64,000 nt of DNA from Mycolicibacterium parafortuitum (GTDB lineage Bacteria; Actinomycetota; Actinomycetes; Mycobacteriales; Mycobacteriaceae), in contig NZ_MVID01000003.1 in NCBI RefSeq assembly GCF_002086815.1, positions 62,001 through 126,000 on the forward strand. Direction: 5' to 3'. How positions within the stretch are numbered: the first letter of the stretch is position 1; every line of letters begins with the position of its first letter. The notes below the pieces were generated by a model. That model was given only the letters and a program-made list of their open reading frames with translations, searched no databases and was not told the origin of the DNA. This document shows positions 34,665 through 42,112 of this stretch, one piece after another. The translations under genes were made by a program, and so were the position numbers.

Positions 34665-37571
34665 ATGCTCGCCATCCTTGCTGCCCATGCGGCTGCCGCG
34701 CTACTGGCGCCTCTGCTGGTGTACCGCTGGGGGCGTTCGGCGTTCTATCCGCTTGCGCTGGTGCCGCTGCTGTCGCTGATCTGGGTGGTGCTGAACTGGC
34801 CTGACAAGGGCGAGGCGCACGTCGTCGACGTCGCCTGGGTGCCCAGCCTGTCGATGGACATCACGCTGAGGTTCGACGCGCTGGCCGCGGTGATGAGCGT
34901 GCTGGTGCTCGCGATCGGCGCGCTGGTGCTGTTCTACTGCGCCGACTACTTCCACCACCACGACGGCCACACCGAGAAGCGGCTGCCCAGCTTCGCCGCC
35001 GAGCTGGTCGCGTTCTCCGGCGCCATGTTCGGGTTGGTGACCAGCGACAACCTGCTGCTGCTCTACGTCTTCTGGGAGATCACGACGGTCCTGTCGTTCC
35101 TGCTGGTCGGCCACTACGCCGAACGCGCGACCAGCCGGCGGGCCGCGATGCAGGCGCTGCTGGTGACGACGTTCGGCGGCCTGGCGATGCTGGTCGGCAT
35201 CATCGTGCTCGGCAACATCGCGGGCACCTTCCTGCTCTCCGAGCTGATCGCGGCCCCGCCGAGCGGGTTGGCGGCATCGGTCGGCCTGGTCCTGATCCTG
35301 ATCGGCGCGCTGTCGAAATCGGCGATCGTGCCACTGCACTTCTGGCTGCCCGGTGCGATGGCCGCACCGACCCCGGTCAGCGCGTACCTGCACGCCGCGG
35401 CGATGGTGAAGGCCGGCGTCTACCTGATCGCCCGGATGACGCCGGGGTTCGCCGACTCCCCCGAGTGGCGCCCGACCGTGGTGACCCTCGGTCTGCTGAC
35501 GATGTTGCTGGCCGGCTGGCGCGCGATCCGCGAGTACGACCTGAAGCTGATCCTCGCGTTCGGCACGGTCAGCCAGCTCGGCTTCATCACGATCATGGTG
35601 GGTGTCGGCGGCAGCGAGATGATGCTCGCCGGGCTGGCCATGCTGTGCGCGCACGCGATGTTCAAGGCCGCGCTGTTCATGGTCGTCGGCATCATCGACC
35701 ACGCCACCGGCACCCGCGACATCCGCAGGCTGGCCTGGCTGGGCCGCCGGCACAAGCCGCTGCTGATCATCGGGTGTGCGGCCGCCGCGAGCATGGCCGC
35801 GCTGCCCCCGTTCTTCGGCTTCGTCGCCAAGGAGGCCGACTTCGAGACGGTGCTGCACAGCCCGTATCTGGGTGCGGCGTCGCCGTTCGTGCTCGCCGGC
35901 ATCGTGCTGGGCTCGGTCCTGACCACCGTCTACAGCCTGCGGTTCGTGTTCGGCGCCTTCAGCCGCAAGGGCCTGCCGCACCCGAGCACCCGTGTCGAGG
36001 AGATGCACCGGCCCGGCGCCGGCTTCCTGATCCCGCCGGCGATCCTGGCCGCGGCGGGCCTTCTGTTCGGCCTGTGGCCCAAGCCGCTGGACACCGTGTT
36101 GAGCAACTACAGCGACACGGTCCCCGACCCGCAGGGCTACCAGAGCGGATACCACCTGGCGCTGTGGCACGGGGTGAACCTGCCGCTGCTGTTGTCGGTG
36201 CTGGTGCTGGCCGCGGGCATCGCGATCTACTTCGGGCGCAAGCGGCTGCGCCGCGCCCGCGCGGACTTCGTGCCGCTGGGCAACGCCGACCGCATCTACG
36301 ACGCCGTCATCCGCGGCGCGGACGTCCTGTCGGTGCGGGTCACCGCGCTCACCCAGCGTGGCTCGCTGCCCCAGACCCAGTCGTTCATCCTGGTCACCCT
36401 CGCCGTGCTGCCGATCGCCGTGCTCGGGCTCGGCGCGCGCACCCAGCCCCGGTTCGAGATCTGGGATTCGCCCCCACAGGTGGTCGTCGGCCTGCTGATG
36501 GCCGCGGCGGCGCTCGCCGCGGTGGTCCTGCGCAACCGGCTCGCCGCGGTGCTGATGGTCGGCGTCACCGGGTACGGCTGCGGCGCGATCTTCGCGTTCC
36601 ACGGCGCCCCGGACCTGGCGCTGACGCAGTTCCTGGTCGAGACGCTGACGCTGGTCGCCTTCGTGCTGGTGCTGCGCACCCTGCCCGCGGAGACCAGCCG
36701 CGAGGAGACCACCCGCTACCGCGGGCCGCGCGCGGCGCTGGCGATCGCGGTGGGTGCGACCGTCACCACGCTGGCCGCGTTCGCGATGGCCGCCCGCAAC
36801 AGCAGGCCGCTGGCCGAACTACTGCCCGACGCCGCGTACACGCTCGGCCAGGGTTCGAACACCGTCAACGTGATCCTTGTCGACATCCGCGCCTGGGACA
36901 CCATGGGCGAGGTGTCGGTGCTGCTGGTGGCCGCCACCGGCGTCGCGTCGATGGTGTTCCGAAGCCGGCGGTTCGGTTCGGCGCCCAGGGTTTCCGACGC
37001 CGGCCAGCCCGACATCGGCAAGCTGCCGGCGTCGGCGTACCACAGCCCGGCCGCCGGTGACATCACGTGGCTGCGCGGCAGCGAGCTGCGTGACCCGCGG
37101 CACCGCTCACTGGTGCTCGAGGTCGCCACCCGGCTGATCTTCCCGGTGATGATGGTGCTGTCGGCGTACTTCTTCTTCGCGGGCCACAACGTGCCGGGCG
37201 GCGGTTTCGCCGGCGGTCTGATGGCCGGTCTGGCGCTGGTGCTGCGGTATCTGGCCGGCGGCCGCTACGAACTCGGCGAGACCCTTCCGCTGGACGCGGG
37301 CAAGATCCTCGGCGCCGGCCTGACGCTGGCGGCCGGCACCGCGGCGGCCTCCCTGCTGCTCGGCGCCCCGGCGCTGTCCTCGGCGGTGATCGAGTTCGAC
37401 GTCCCGGTGCTGGGCAGCATCAAGTTCGTCACCGCGCTGTTCTTCGATTTAGGGGTGTATCTGATCGTCGTCGGATTGGTGCTCGACGTGCTGCGCAGCC
37501 TCGGCGCGCGCATCGACGTCGAGATGAGCGAGCTGGCCGAGCAGAACAAGCAGGCGGTGCAGCGACGATGA
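34665..37571 (+). CDS. mrpA: Mrp-type Na+/H+ antiporter, fused subunit A and B
   Basis: The 968-residue protein is the main proton- and cation-moving subunit. The N-terminal about 480 residues are a NuoL-like antiporter domain (YVFWEITTVLSFLLVG; the Lys of GALSKSAIVPLHFWLPGAM and the Glu of LYVFWEIT are the usual charged sites). A NuoJ-like DUF4040 region follows (about 600-680), and the last about 140 residues (RLIFPVMMVLSAYFFFAGHNVPGGGFAGG) are an MrpB/MnhB domain. The fusion of A and B is common in actinobacteria. The Mrp complex exports Na+ (and in some bacteria K+, Ca2+ or bile salts) in exchange for H+. The ATG at 34665 has a weak GGAG site. Confidence 0.95.
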   Translation: MLAILAAHAAAALLAPLLVYRWGRSAFYPLALVPLLSLIWVVLNWPDKGEAHVVDVAWVPSLSMDITLRFDALAAVMSVLVLAIGALVLFYCADYFHHHDGHTEKRLPSFAAELVAFSGAMFGLVTSDNLLLLYVFWEITTVLSFLLVGHYAERATSRRAAMQALLVTTFGGLAMLVGIIVLGNIAGTFLLSELIAAPPSGLAASVGLVLILIGALSKSAIVPLHFWLPGAMAAPTPVSAYLHAAAMVKAGVYLIARMTPGFADSPEWRPTVVTLGLLTMLLAGWRAIREYDLKLILAFGTVSQLGFITIMVGVGGSEMMLAGLAMLCAHAMFKAALFMVVGIIDHATGTRDIRRLAWLGRRHKPLLIIGCAAAASMAALPPFFGFVAKEADFETVLHSPYLGAASPFVLAGIVLGSVLTTVYSLRFVFGAFSRKGLPHPSTRVEEMHRPGAGFLIPPAILAAAGLLFGLWPKPLDTVLSNYSDTVPDPQGYQSGYHLALWHGVNLPLLLSVLVLAAGIAIYFGRKRLRRARADFVPLGNADRIYDAVIRGADVLSVRVTALTQRGSLPQTQSFILVTLAVLPIAVLGLGARTQPRFEIWDSPPQVVVGLLMAAAALAAVVLRNRLAAVLMVGVTGYGCGAIFAFHGAPDLALTQFLVETLTLVAFVLVLRTLPAETSREETTRYRGPRAALAIAVGATVTTLAAFAMAARNSRPLAELLPDAAYTLGQGSNTVNVILVDIRAWDTMGEVSVLLVAATGVASMVFRSRRFGSAPRVSDAGQPDIGKLPASAYHSPAAGDITWLRGSELRDPRHRSLVLEVATRLIFPVMMVLSAYFFFAGHNVPGGGFAGGLMAGLALVLRYLAGGRYELGETLPLDAGKILGAGLTLAAGTAAASLLLGAPALSSAVIEFDVPVLGSIKFVTALFFDLGVYLIVVGLVLDVLRSLGARIDVEMSELAEQNKQAVQRR

Positions 37572-38035
37572 CGGCCTACCTGGTTCCGCTGATGATCATC
37601 GGGGTGCTCACCAGCGCCGGCGTCTACCTGCTCCTCGAACGCAGCCTCACCCGGATGCTGTTGGGGTTGTTGCTGATCGGCAATGCGATCAACCTGCTGA
37701 TCCTCAATACCGGCGGCCCCTCGGGTAACCCACCGGTGCGCGGGCGCACCAGCGATGACTCGACCACGATCGCCGACCCGTTGGCGCAGGCGATGATCCT
37801 GACCGCGATCGTGATCACGATGGGCGTGGCCGCGTTCGTGCTGTCGCTGGCCTACCGCTCCTACCGGATCAACACGATCGAAGAAGTCAGCAACGACCCC
37901 GAGGACACCAGGGTCTCGCAGCTGTCGGGCAAGGAGGACGACGAGCTCGACGACCGTCCGCAGCCCGACGTCACCCGCGACACCGACCTGCCCGACGAAC
38001 TCGACGCGCTGCCCGGTTACGAGGGCTCCCGATGA
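37568..38035 (+). CDS. mrpC: Mrp antiporter subunit C
   Basis: A 155-residue NuoK-like subunit with three hydrophobic helices (about 4-24, 30-50 and 72-96). The short C-terminal half is acidic and rich in Asp (KEDDELDDRPQPDVTRD), longer than in the Bacillus protein. The characteristic LLIGNAINLLILNTGG and DPLAQAMILTAIVI segments are present. The ATG overlaps the mrpA stop (ATGA), and its stop overlaps mrpD by ATGA, so translation is coupled through the operon. It belongs in the membrane with A and D. Confidence 0.95.
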   Translation: MTAYLVPLMIIGVLTSAGVYLLLERSLTRMLLGLLLIGNAINLLILNTGGPSGNPPVRGRTSDDSTTIADPLAQAMILTAIVITMGVAAFVLSLAYRSYRINTIEEVSNDPEDTRVSQLSGKEDDELDDRPQPDVTRDTDLPDELDALPGYEGSR

Positions 38036-39648
38036 TCGGCAGCCATCTCGCGCCGGTCCTGGTGCCGTTGCCGGTGCTCGTGCCGCTGCTCGGCGCGGCG
38101 ATCACGTTGTTCGCCGGCCGGCGCCCGCGGCTGCAGCGCTCCCTGGTGGTGTTCGCGCTGTCCACCGTCGTCGTGGTGTCGGGTGTGCTGCTCTACCTGG
38201 CCGACCGCGACGGCACGATCGCTTTGCAGGTCGGCGGCTGGGGGGCGACCGAACCCGGGATGGGCCCGCTGGGTGTGACGCTGGTGGTGGACCGGCTGTC
38301 GGCGCTGATGCTGGTGGTGTCGTCGATCGTGCTGCTCGCGGTGGTCTTCTACGCCATCGGTCAGGGCATCCGCGACGGCGACGACCGTCAGCCGGTGTCG
38401 ATATTCCTGCCCACCTACCTGGTGCTGTCGACGGGCGTGTTCATGGCCTTCCTGGCCGGGGACCTGTTCAACCTGTTCGTCGGCTTCGAGGTGCTGCTGA
38501 CGGCGAGCTTCGTGCTGTTGACGATCGGGGCCAGCAAGGAGCGGGTGCGCGCGGGCATCTCGTACGTGATGGTGTCGATGGTCTCGTCGCTGGTGTTCCT
38601 GTTCGGTATCGCGCTCGTGTACGCGACCACCGGCACGCTGAACCTGGCGCAGATCGCGGTGCGGCTCGACGATGTGCCGTCGGGCACGCGGATGGCGTTG
38701 TTCGCCGTGCTGCTGGTCGCGTTCGGGATCAAAGCCGCGGTGTTCCCGCTGTCGGCGTGGTTGCCCGACTCCTACCCGACCGCACCGGCTCCGGTCACCG
38801 CCGTGTTCGCCGGCCTGCTGACCAAGGTCGGCGTCTACGCCATCATCCGCGCGCACTCGCTGCTGTTCCCCGGCGGCGGGATGGACGGGGTGCTGATGGT
38901 CGCCGGCGTGCTGACCATGATCATCGGCATCCTCGGTGCGATCGCCCAGAGCGACATCAAACGTCTGCTGTCGTTCACCCTGGTCAGCCACATCGGGTAC
39001 ATGGTGTTCGGCATCGCGCTGTCCAACCACCTCGGCATGTCCGGGGCGATCTACTACGTCGCGCACCACATCCTGGTGCAGACCACCCTGTTCCTGGTGG
39101 TCGGCCTGATCGAGCGGCAGGCGGGCGCATCGACGCTGGAGCGGCTCGGCGGCCTGGCCGCGGCGAGTCCGCTGCTGGCCTTCCTGTGGGTGATTCCGGC
39201 GCTGAACCTCGGCGGTATCCCGCCGTTCTCCGGCTTCATCGGCAAGGTCGCGCTGCTGGAGGCGGGTGCGGAATCCGGCTCGGTGCTGGCCTGGATCCTG
39301 GTGGCCGGCGGCGTCATCACCAGCCTGCTGACGCTATACGTGGTGGCCCGGGTGTGGACCAAGGCGTTCTGGCGGCTGCGCAAGGACGCGCCCGAAGGGC
39401 ACCTGTCCGGGCCGGCCCCGTCGGCGCTGCTGGACAACACCGACGACACCATGGACATCGAACTCATCGAGCGCGACGATGTCGGCAAGATGCCGCTCGG
39501 GATGCTGGTCCCGACCGGCGCGCTGATCGTGGTCGGGTTGCTGCTCACGGTGTTCGCGGGCCCGATCTTCGCGTTCAGCGACCGCGCGGCCGACGAGGTG
39601 ATGGACCGCGGTCAGTACATCAGCGCGGTCCTGGGAGGTGCTCCGTGA
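38032..39648 (+). CDS. mrpD: Mrp antiporter subunit D
   Basis: A 538-residue NuoM/N-like antiporter subunit. Visible are FNLFVGFEVLLTASFVL (the conserved Glu in helix 5), the Lys-containing FGIKAAVFPLSAWLPDSYPTAP and SDIKRLLSFTLVSHIGYM. Roughly 14 membrane segments span the length and a hydrophilic loop lies near residue 450. The start ATG is fixed by the ATGA overlap with mrpC, and the stop overlaps the mrpE GTG. Together with MrpA it forms the ion path. Confidence 0.95.
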   Translation: MIGSHLAPVLVPLPVLVPLLGAAITLFAGRRPRLQRSLVVFALSTVVVVSGVLLYLADRDGTIALQVGGWGATEPGMGPLGVTLVVDRLSALMLVVSSIVLLAVVFYAIGQGIRDGDDRQPVSIFLPTYLVLSTGVFMAFLAGDLFNLFVGFEVLLTASFVLLTIGASKERVRAGISYVMVSMVSSLVFLFGIALVYATTGTLNLAQIAVRLDDVPSGTRMALFAVLLVAFGIKAAVFPLSAWLPDSYPTAPAPVTAVFAGLLTKVGVYAIIRAHSLLFPGGGMDGVLMVAGVLTMIIGILGAIAQSDIKRLLSFTLVSHIGYMVFGIALSNHLGMSGAIYYVAHHILVQTTLFLVVGLIERQAGASTLERLGGLAAASPLLAFLWVIPALNLGGIPPFSGFIGKVALLEAGAESGSVLAWILVAGGVITSLLTLYVVARVWTKAFWRLRKDAPEGHLSGPAPSALLDNTDDTMDIELIERDDVGKMPLGMLVPTGALIVVGLLLTVFAGPIFAFSDRAADEVMDRGQYISAVLGGAP

Positions 39649-40178
39649 GGCACAACACGCTGCGGGTCTGGATCGTCTGCTGGCTGGTGTTCGTCTGGGT
39701 TCTGTTGTGGGGCAACATCTCTGCCGCCAACCTGCTGTCGGGTCTGGCTGTCGCCCTGGTGATCACGGTGCTGCTCCCGCTGCCGCCGGTCCCGGTGGAA
39801 GGCCGTATGCACCCGCTGTCGACGCTGCGGCTGGTCGCGACCGTGGCGTACTGGCTCGTGGTGTCCTCTGTGCAGGTCGCCTATCTAGCGATCAAGCCGG
39901 GCAAACCGCCGCTGACCGCGGTGCTGCGCGCACACCTCAACGTCAAGTCCGACCTGGTGCTCGCGCTGGCGGTCAACATCATGAACCTGACGCCGGGCAA
40001 CATCGTGCTGGAGATCGACCAGACCCGCAGGATGGTGTACGTGCACGTCCTCGACGTCGGATCGGACCGCACGGTGAATCGGTTCTACAGCCAGGTCGAG
40101 CAACTGCAGCGGATGCTGGTCGCGTCGTTCGAACGCGACGCCGACTGGAGGCCTGCGGAGAAGGAGGCCGACGCATGA
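39645..40178 (+). CDS. mrpE: Mrp antiporter subunit E
   Basis: A 177-residue MnhE-like subunit. Two to three hydrophobic helices occupy residues 5-45 and 60-85, followed by a cytoplasmic domain starting LRAHLNVKSDLVLALAVNIMNLTPGNIVLEID. The conserved TPGNIV motif is present. The GTG at 39645 overlaps the mrpD stop and has GGGAGG upstream. Its TGA at 40176-40178 overlaps the ATG of the first repeat minicistron, so it is not coupled directly to mrpF, as would be usual, but through the repeats. Confidence 0.95.
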   Translation: MRHNTLRVWIVCWLVFVWVLLWGNISAANLLSGLAVALVITVLLPLPPVPVEGRMHPLSTLRLVATVAYWLVVSSVQVAYLAIKPGKPPLTAVLRAHLNVKSDLVLALAVNIMNLTPGNIVLEIDQTRRMVYVHVLDVGSDRTVNRFYSQVEQLQRMLVASFERDADWRPAEKEADA

Positions 40179-40384
40179 CTTTCCAGCGAGAAGCGAAGGC
40201 GGATCGCGCATGACTTTCCAGCGAGAAGCGAAGGCGGATCGCGCATGACTTTCCAGCGAGAAGCGAAGGCGGATCGCGCATGACTTTCCAGCGAGAAGCG
40301 AAGGCGGATCGCGCATGACTTTCCAGCGAGAAGCGAAGGCGGATCGCGCATGACTTTCCAGCGAGAAGCGAAGGCGGATCGCGC
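40175..40384 (+). repeat. Six perfect 35-bp tandem repeats forming coupled 12-codon minicistrons (MIRU-like)
   Basis: Six identical 35-bp units start at 40175, 40210, 40245, 40280, 40315 and 40350, and a seventh partial start (ATGACTTTC) at 40385 is the mrpF start itself. Each unit encodes MTFQREAKADRA and ends in TGA that overlaps the ATG of the next unit as ATGA. Because 35 is not a multiple of 3, each unit moves the frame by one, yet the stop/start overlap keeps every copy open. The chain therefore carries ribosomes from mrpE to mrpF whatever the copy number. Each unit has a weak AAGG/GGCGG ribosome-binding-like tract. The arrangement resembles the mycobacterial interspersed repetitive units (MIRUs) at senX3-regX3, but the unit is shorter than the 46-101 bp recalled for MIRUs. 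Confidence 0.92.
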
Positions 40385-40672
40385 ATGACTTTCGTCTGGA
40401 TCGCGGCCGGCGCGATGCTGTCGCTGGCGGCGCTGGCCACCATGTTCCGCATGCTGCTCGGGCCGACGACGCTGGACCGGCTCGTCGCGCTGGACACCCT
40501 GGTCGCGGTGACGATGTGCGCGATCGGCACCTGGGCGGCGTTCAGCCTGGACACCACGGTCACCTACAGCCTGACGGCGCTGGCGCTGATCACGTTCATC
40601 GGATCGGTCAGCGTGGCGAGGTTCCGTGTTCCGGACGTCGCCGACCCTGCCGACAAGGGGCCGTCCCGATGA
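40385..40672 (+). CDS. mrpF: Mrp antiporter subunit F
   Basis: A 95-residue subunit with three membrane helices (about 3-22, 33-52 and 62-80). The motif LLGPTTLDRLVALDTL is the conserved MnhF signature, with the essential Asp in LVALDT. Its first three codons (ATGACTTTC) are the same as the start of the six upstream repeat units, and its ATG overlaps the stop of the last repeat minicistron. Its own stop overlaps the mrpG start (ATGA). It is small, so translation coupling should set its amount. Confidence 0.94.
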   Translation: MTFVWIAAGAMLSLAALATMFRMLLGPTTLDRLVALDTLVAVTMCAIGTWAAFSLDTTVTYSLTALALITFIGSVSVARFRVPDVADPADKGPSR

Positions 40673-41046
40673 TCTCCGACGTCATCGCGGGTGTGCTGAT
40701 CCTGCTCGGGTCGGCGCTGGCGCTCACCGCCGCGATCGGCGTGGTGCGGTTCCCCGACACCCTGTCGCGGATGCACGCGGCGACCAAGCCGCAGGTGCTC
40801 GGTCTGCTGCTGGTGCTCATCGGCGCGGCACTGCGCCTGCGCGGCCACGTCGACATCGGCATGCTGATCCTGACCGGTCTGTTCACGATCATCACCGCAC
40901 CGGTGATCGCGAACCGGGTGGGCCAGCTCGCGTACCGCGAGCAGAACATCCGGGACGACTTGCTGACCAAGGACGAGATGCATGATTTCGCGGCCGAACG
41001 GGAATCCGGCGGTCATGACGGTTCTGGACAGCCCGGGGGTACCTGA
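40669..41046 (+). CDS. mrpG: Mrp antiporter subunit G
   Basis: A 125-residue MnhG-like subunit with three hydrophobic segments. The conserved stretch GVVRFPDTLSRMHAATKPQVLGLLLVLIG is complete, and TAPVIANRVGQLAYRE closes the last helix. The C-terminal 30 residues are hydrophilic and Gly-rich. The ATG at 40669 overlaps the mrpF stop. It ends the Mrp operon; its last bases overlap the methyltransferase start region. Confidence 0.94.
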   Translation: MISDVIAGVLILLGSALALTAAIGVVRFPDTLSRMHAATKPQVLGLLLVLIGAALRLRGHVDIGMLILTGLFTIITAPVIANRVGQLAYREQNIRDDLLTKDEMHDFAAERESGGHDGSGQPGGT

Positions 41047-41758
41047 CTCCGGGTGTGACGCGATCGCCCTTGCCAGCGCGATCGCGCGGGTCCGCGAAAC
41101 AGCAAGGAAACAACCGCTTTTCACGGATCCTTATGTCCAGCTGCTGGTCGACGCGTCGCGTTCGCACGAACCCGATCCGGCGCCGCTGGCGGTCGCCGAC
41201 CACATCGCGGCCCGGACCAAGTGGTTCGACGACTTCTACCTCACCTCCGGCTCGGCCGGCGTGGTCCAGGTGGTGATCCTGCAGGCCGGCTTCGACACCC
41301 GGGCGTGGCGCCTGCCCTGGCTGTCCGACACCGTCATCTACGAGGTCGATCGGCCGGAAGTGCTTGCGTTCAAACAGGAAACGCTGCGACAGGCCGGCGC
41401 GGCCCCGTCCGTCGGCCATGTGCAGGTGCCCGCGGGCCCCGGCGACGACTGGACGAGGGCGCTGACGGCCGCCGGGTTCGCGCCCGACGAGCCGACCGCG
41501 TGGGGTATCGAGGGACTGATGCCCGCGCTGGACCCGCGGGCGCGCGAAGAGCTGCTGGAGCGCATCGACCTCTACAGCGCACGCGGCAGCAGGATCGCGA
41601 TCGAGACCGAGGCGGACAGCGATCCCGACGTCGACTGCTGGTTGTGCGCGCGGCACTGGGAGATGGGCTCGGTCGCCTCCGCGGATCTGCTGCAGCGCTA
41701 CCACCGCCATCCCACCCACGCCACGTCGGGGATCTTCGTCGGCGGTCGCAAGCACTGA
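41015..41758 (+). CDS. Putative S-adenosylmethionine-dependent methyltransferase (TIGR00027-like)
   Basis: The product, 247 residues from the ATG at 41015, belongs to the large mycobacterial SAM-methyltransferase group related to leucine carboxyl methyltransferases. Recognisable are AIARVRETARKQPLFTDPYVQLLVD, QVVILQAGFDTRAWRLPW (cofactor loop, where QAG replaces the usual GAG) and YEVDRPEVLAFKQETL. Substrates of this family are unknown. An upstream ATG at 40982 would extend it by 11 residues. Both starts lie inside mrpG, so it may be read with the Mrp operon. Confidence 0.85.
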   Translation: MTVLDSPGVPDSGCDAIALASAIARVRETARKQPLFTDPYVQLLVDASRSHEPDPAPLAVADHIAARTKWFDDFYLTSGSAGVVQVVILQAGFDTRAWRLPWLSDTVIYEVDRPEVLAFKQETLRQAGAAPSVGHVQVPAGPGDDWTRALTAAGFAPDEPTAWGIEGLMPALDPRAREELLERIDLYSARGSRIAIETEADSDPDVDCWLCARHWEMGSVASADLLQRYHRHPTHATSGIFVGGRKH

Positions 41759-41817
41759 AACCCGCGCCCTGAATTTGGTGCGTAGCGGGCCGCCTGGCAC
41801 CGGTAACGTCGGATGCC

Positions 41818-42108
41818 ATGACGTTGACGGTGGATCCGGACATCCTGCGGGCCTTCGCGGGCCAGGTGGACACCGCCTCGACGCTGATCGCCGAGGGTGA
41901 CGCCGGCGCGAAGGTGGCGACGGCGGCCGACGGGTTACCCGGGTCGACGACGCAGTGGGCCGCGCGCCTGGTCGGGATCCATGCCGGCGAGCAGGCGGCC
42001 GCGCTCGCGGCGAACATCGGCAGGATCGGTGCCGCGGTGCGCGGGTCCGCCGGTGATTACGAGGTCACCGACGCCGATCTGGCGAAGAACTTCGAGGGCA
42101 TCTTCTGA
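41818..42108 (+). CDS. EspC-like (DUF2580) type VII secretion-associated protein
   Basis: A 96-residue helical protein of the EspC/ESX-1 secretion-associated family, similar in layout to M. tuberculosis EspC. It forms a helix-turn-helix hairpin without cysteine, and the C-terminus carries the type VII export signal YxxxD/E as YEVTD in the DYEVTDADLAKNFEGIF tail. Export through an ESX system is therefore likely, though no ESX core genes are in the window. It begins 59 bases after the methyltransferase and ends 4 bases before the large partner gene, the usual pairing of EspC-like and large substrate proteins. Confidence 0.82.
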   Translation: MTLTVDPDILRAFAGQVDTASTLIAEGDAGAKVATAADGLPGSTTQWAARLVGIHAGEQAAALAANIGRIGAAVRGSAGDYEVTDADLAKNFEGIF

Positions 42109-42112
42109 CGCC

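Noticed and set aside
34701..36602. 633-residue minus-strand frame over mrpA
   Set aside because: Same artefact: antisense of Leu/Val/Ala-rich codons gives Gln/Arg/His/Asp-rich nonsense.
40175..40384. CRISPR array
   Set aside because: The units abut with no spacers, carry start and stop codons in register, and no cas genes are present.
39885..40563. Minus-strand frames of periodic peptide (MRDPPSLLAGKS and shifted copies)
   Set aside because: They exist only because a 35-bp repeat read three times is 105 bases and stays open in all three antisense frames. There is no ribosome-binding site and the sense strand explains the DNA.
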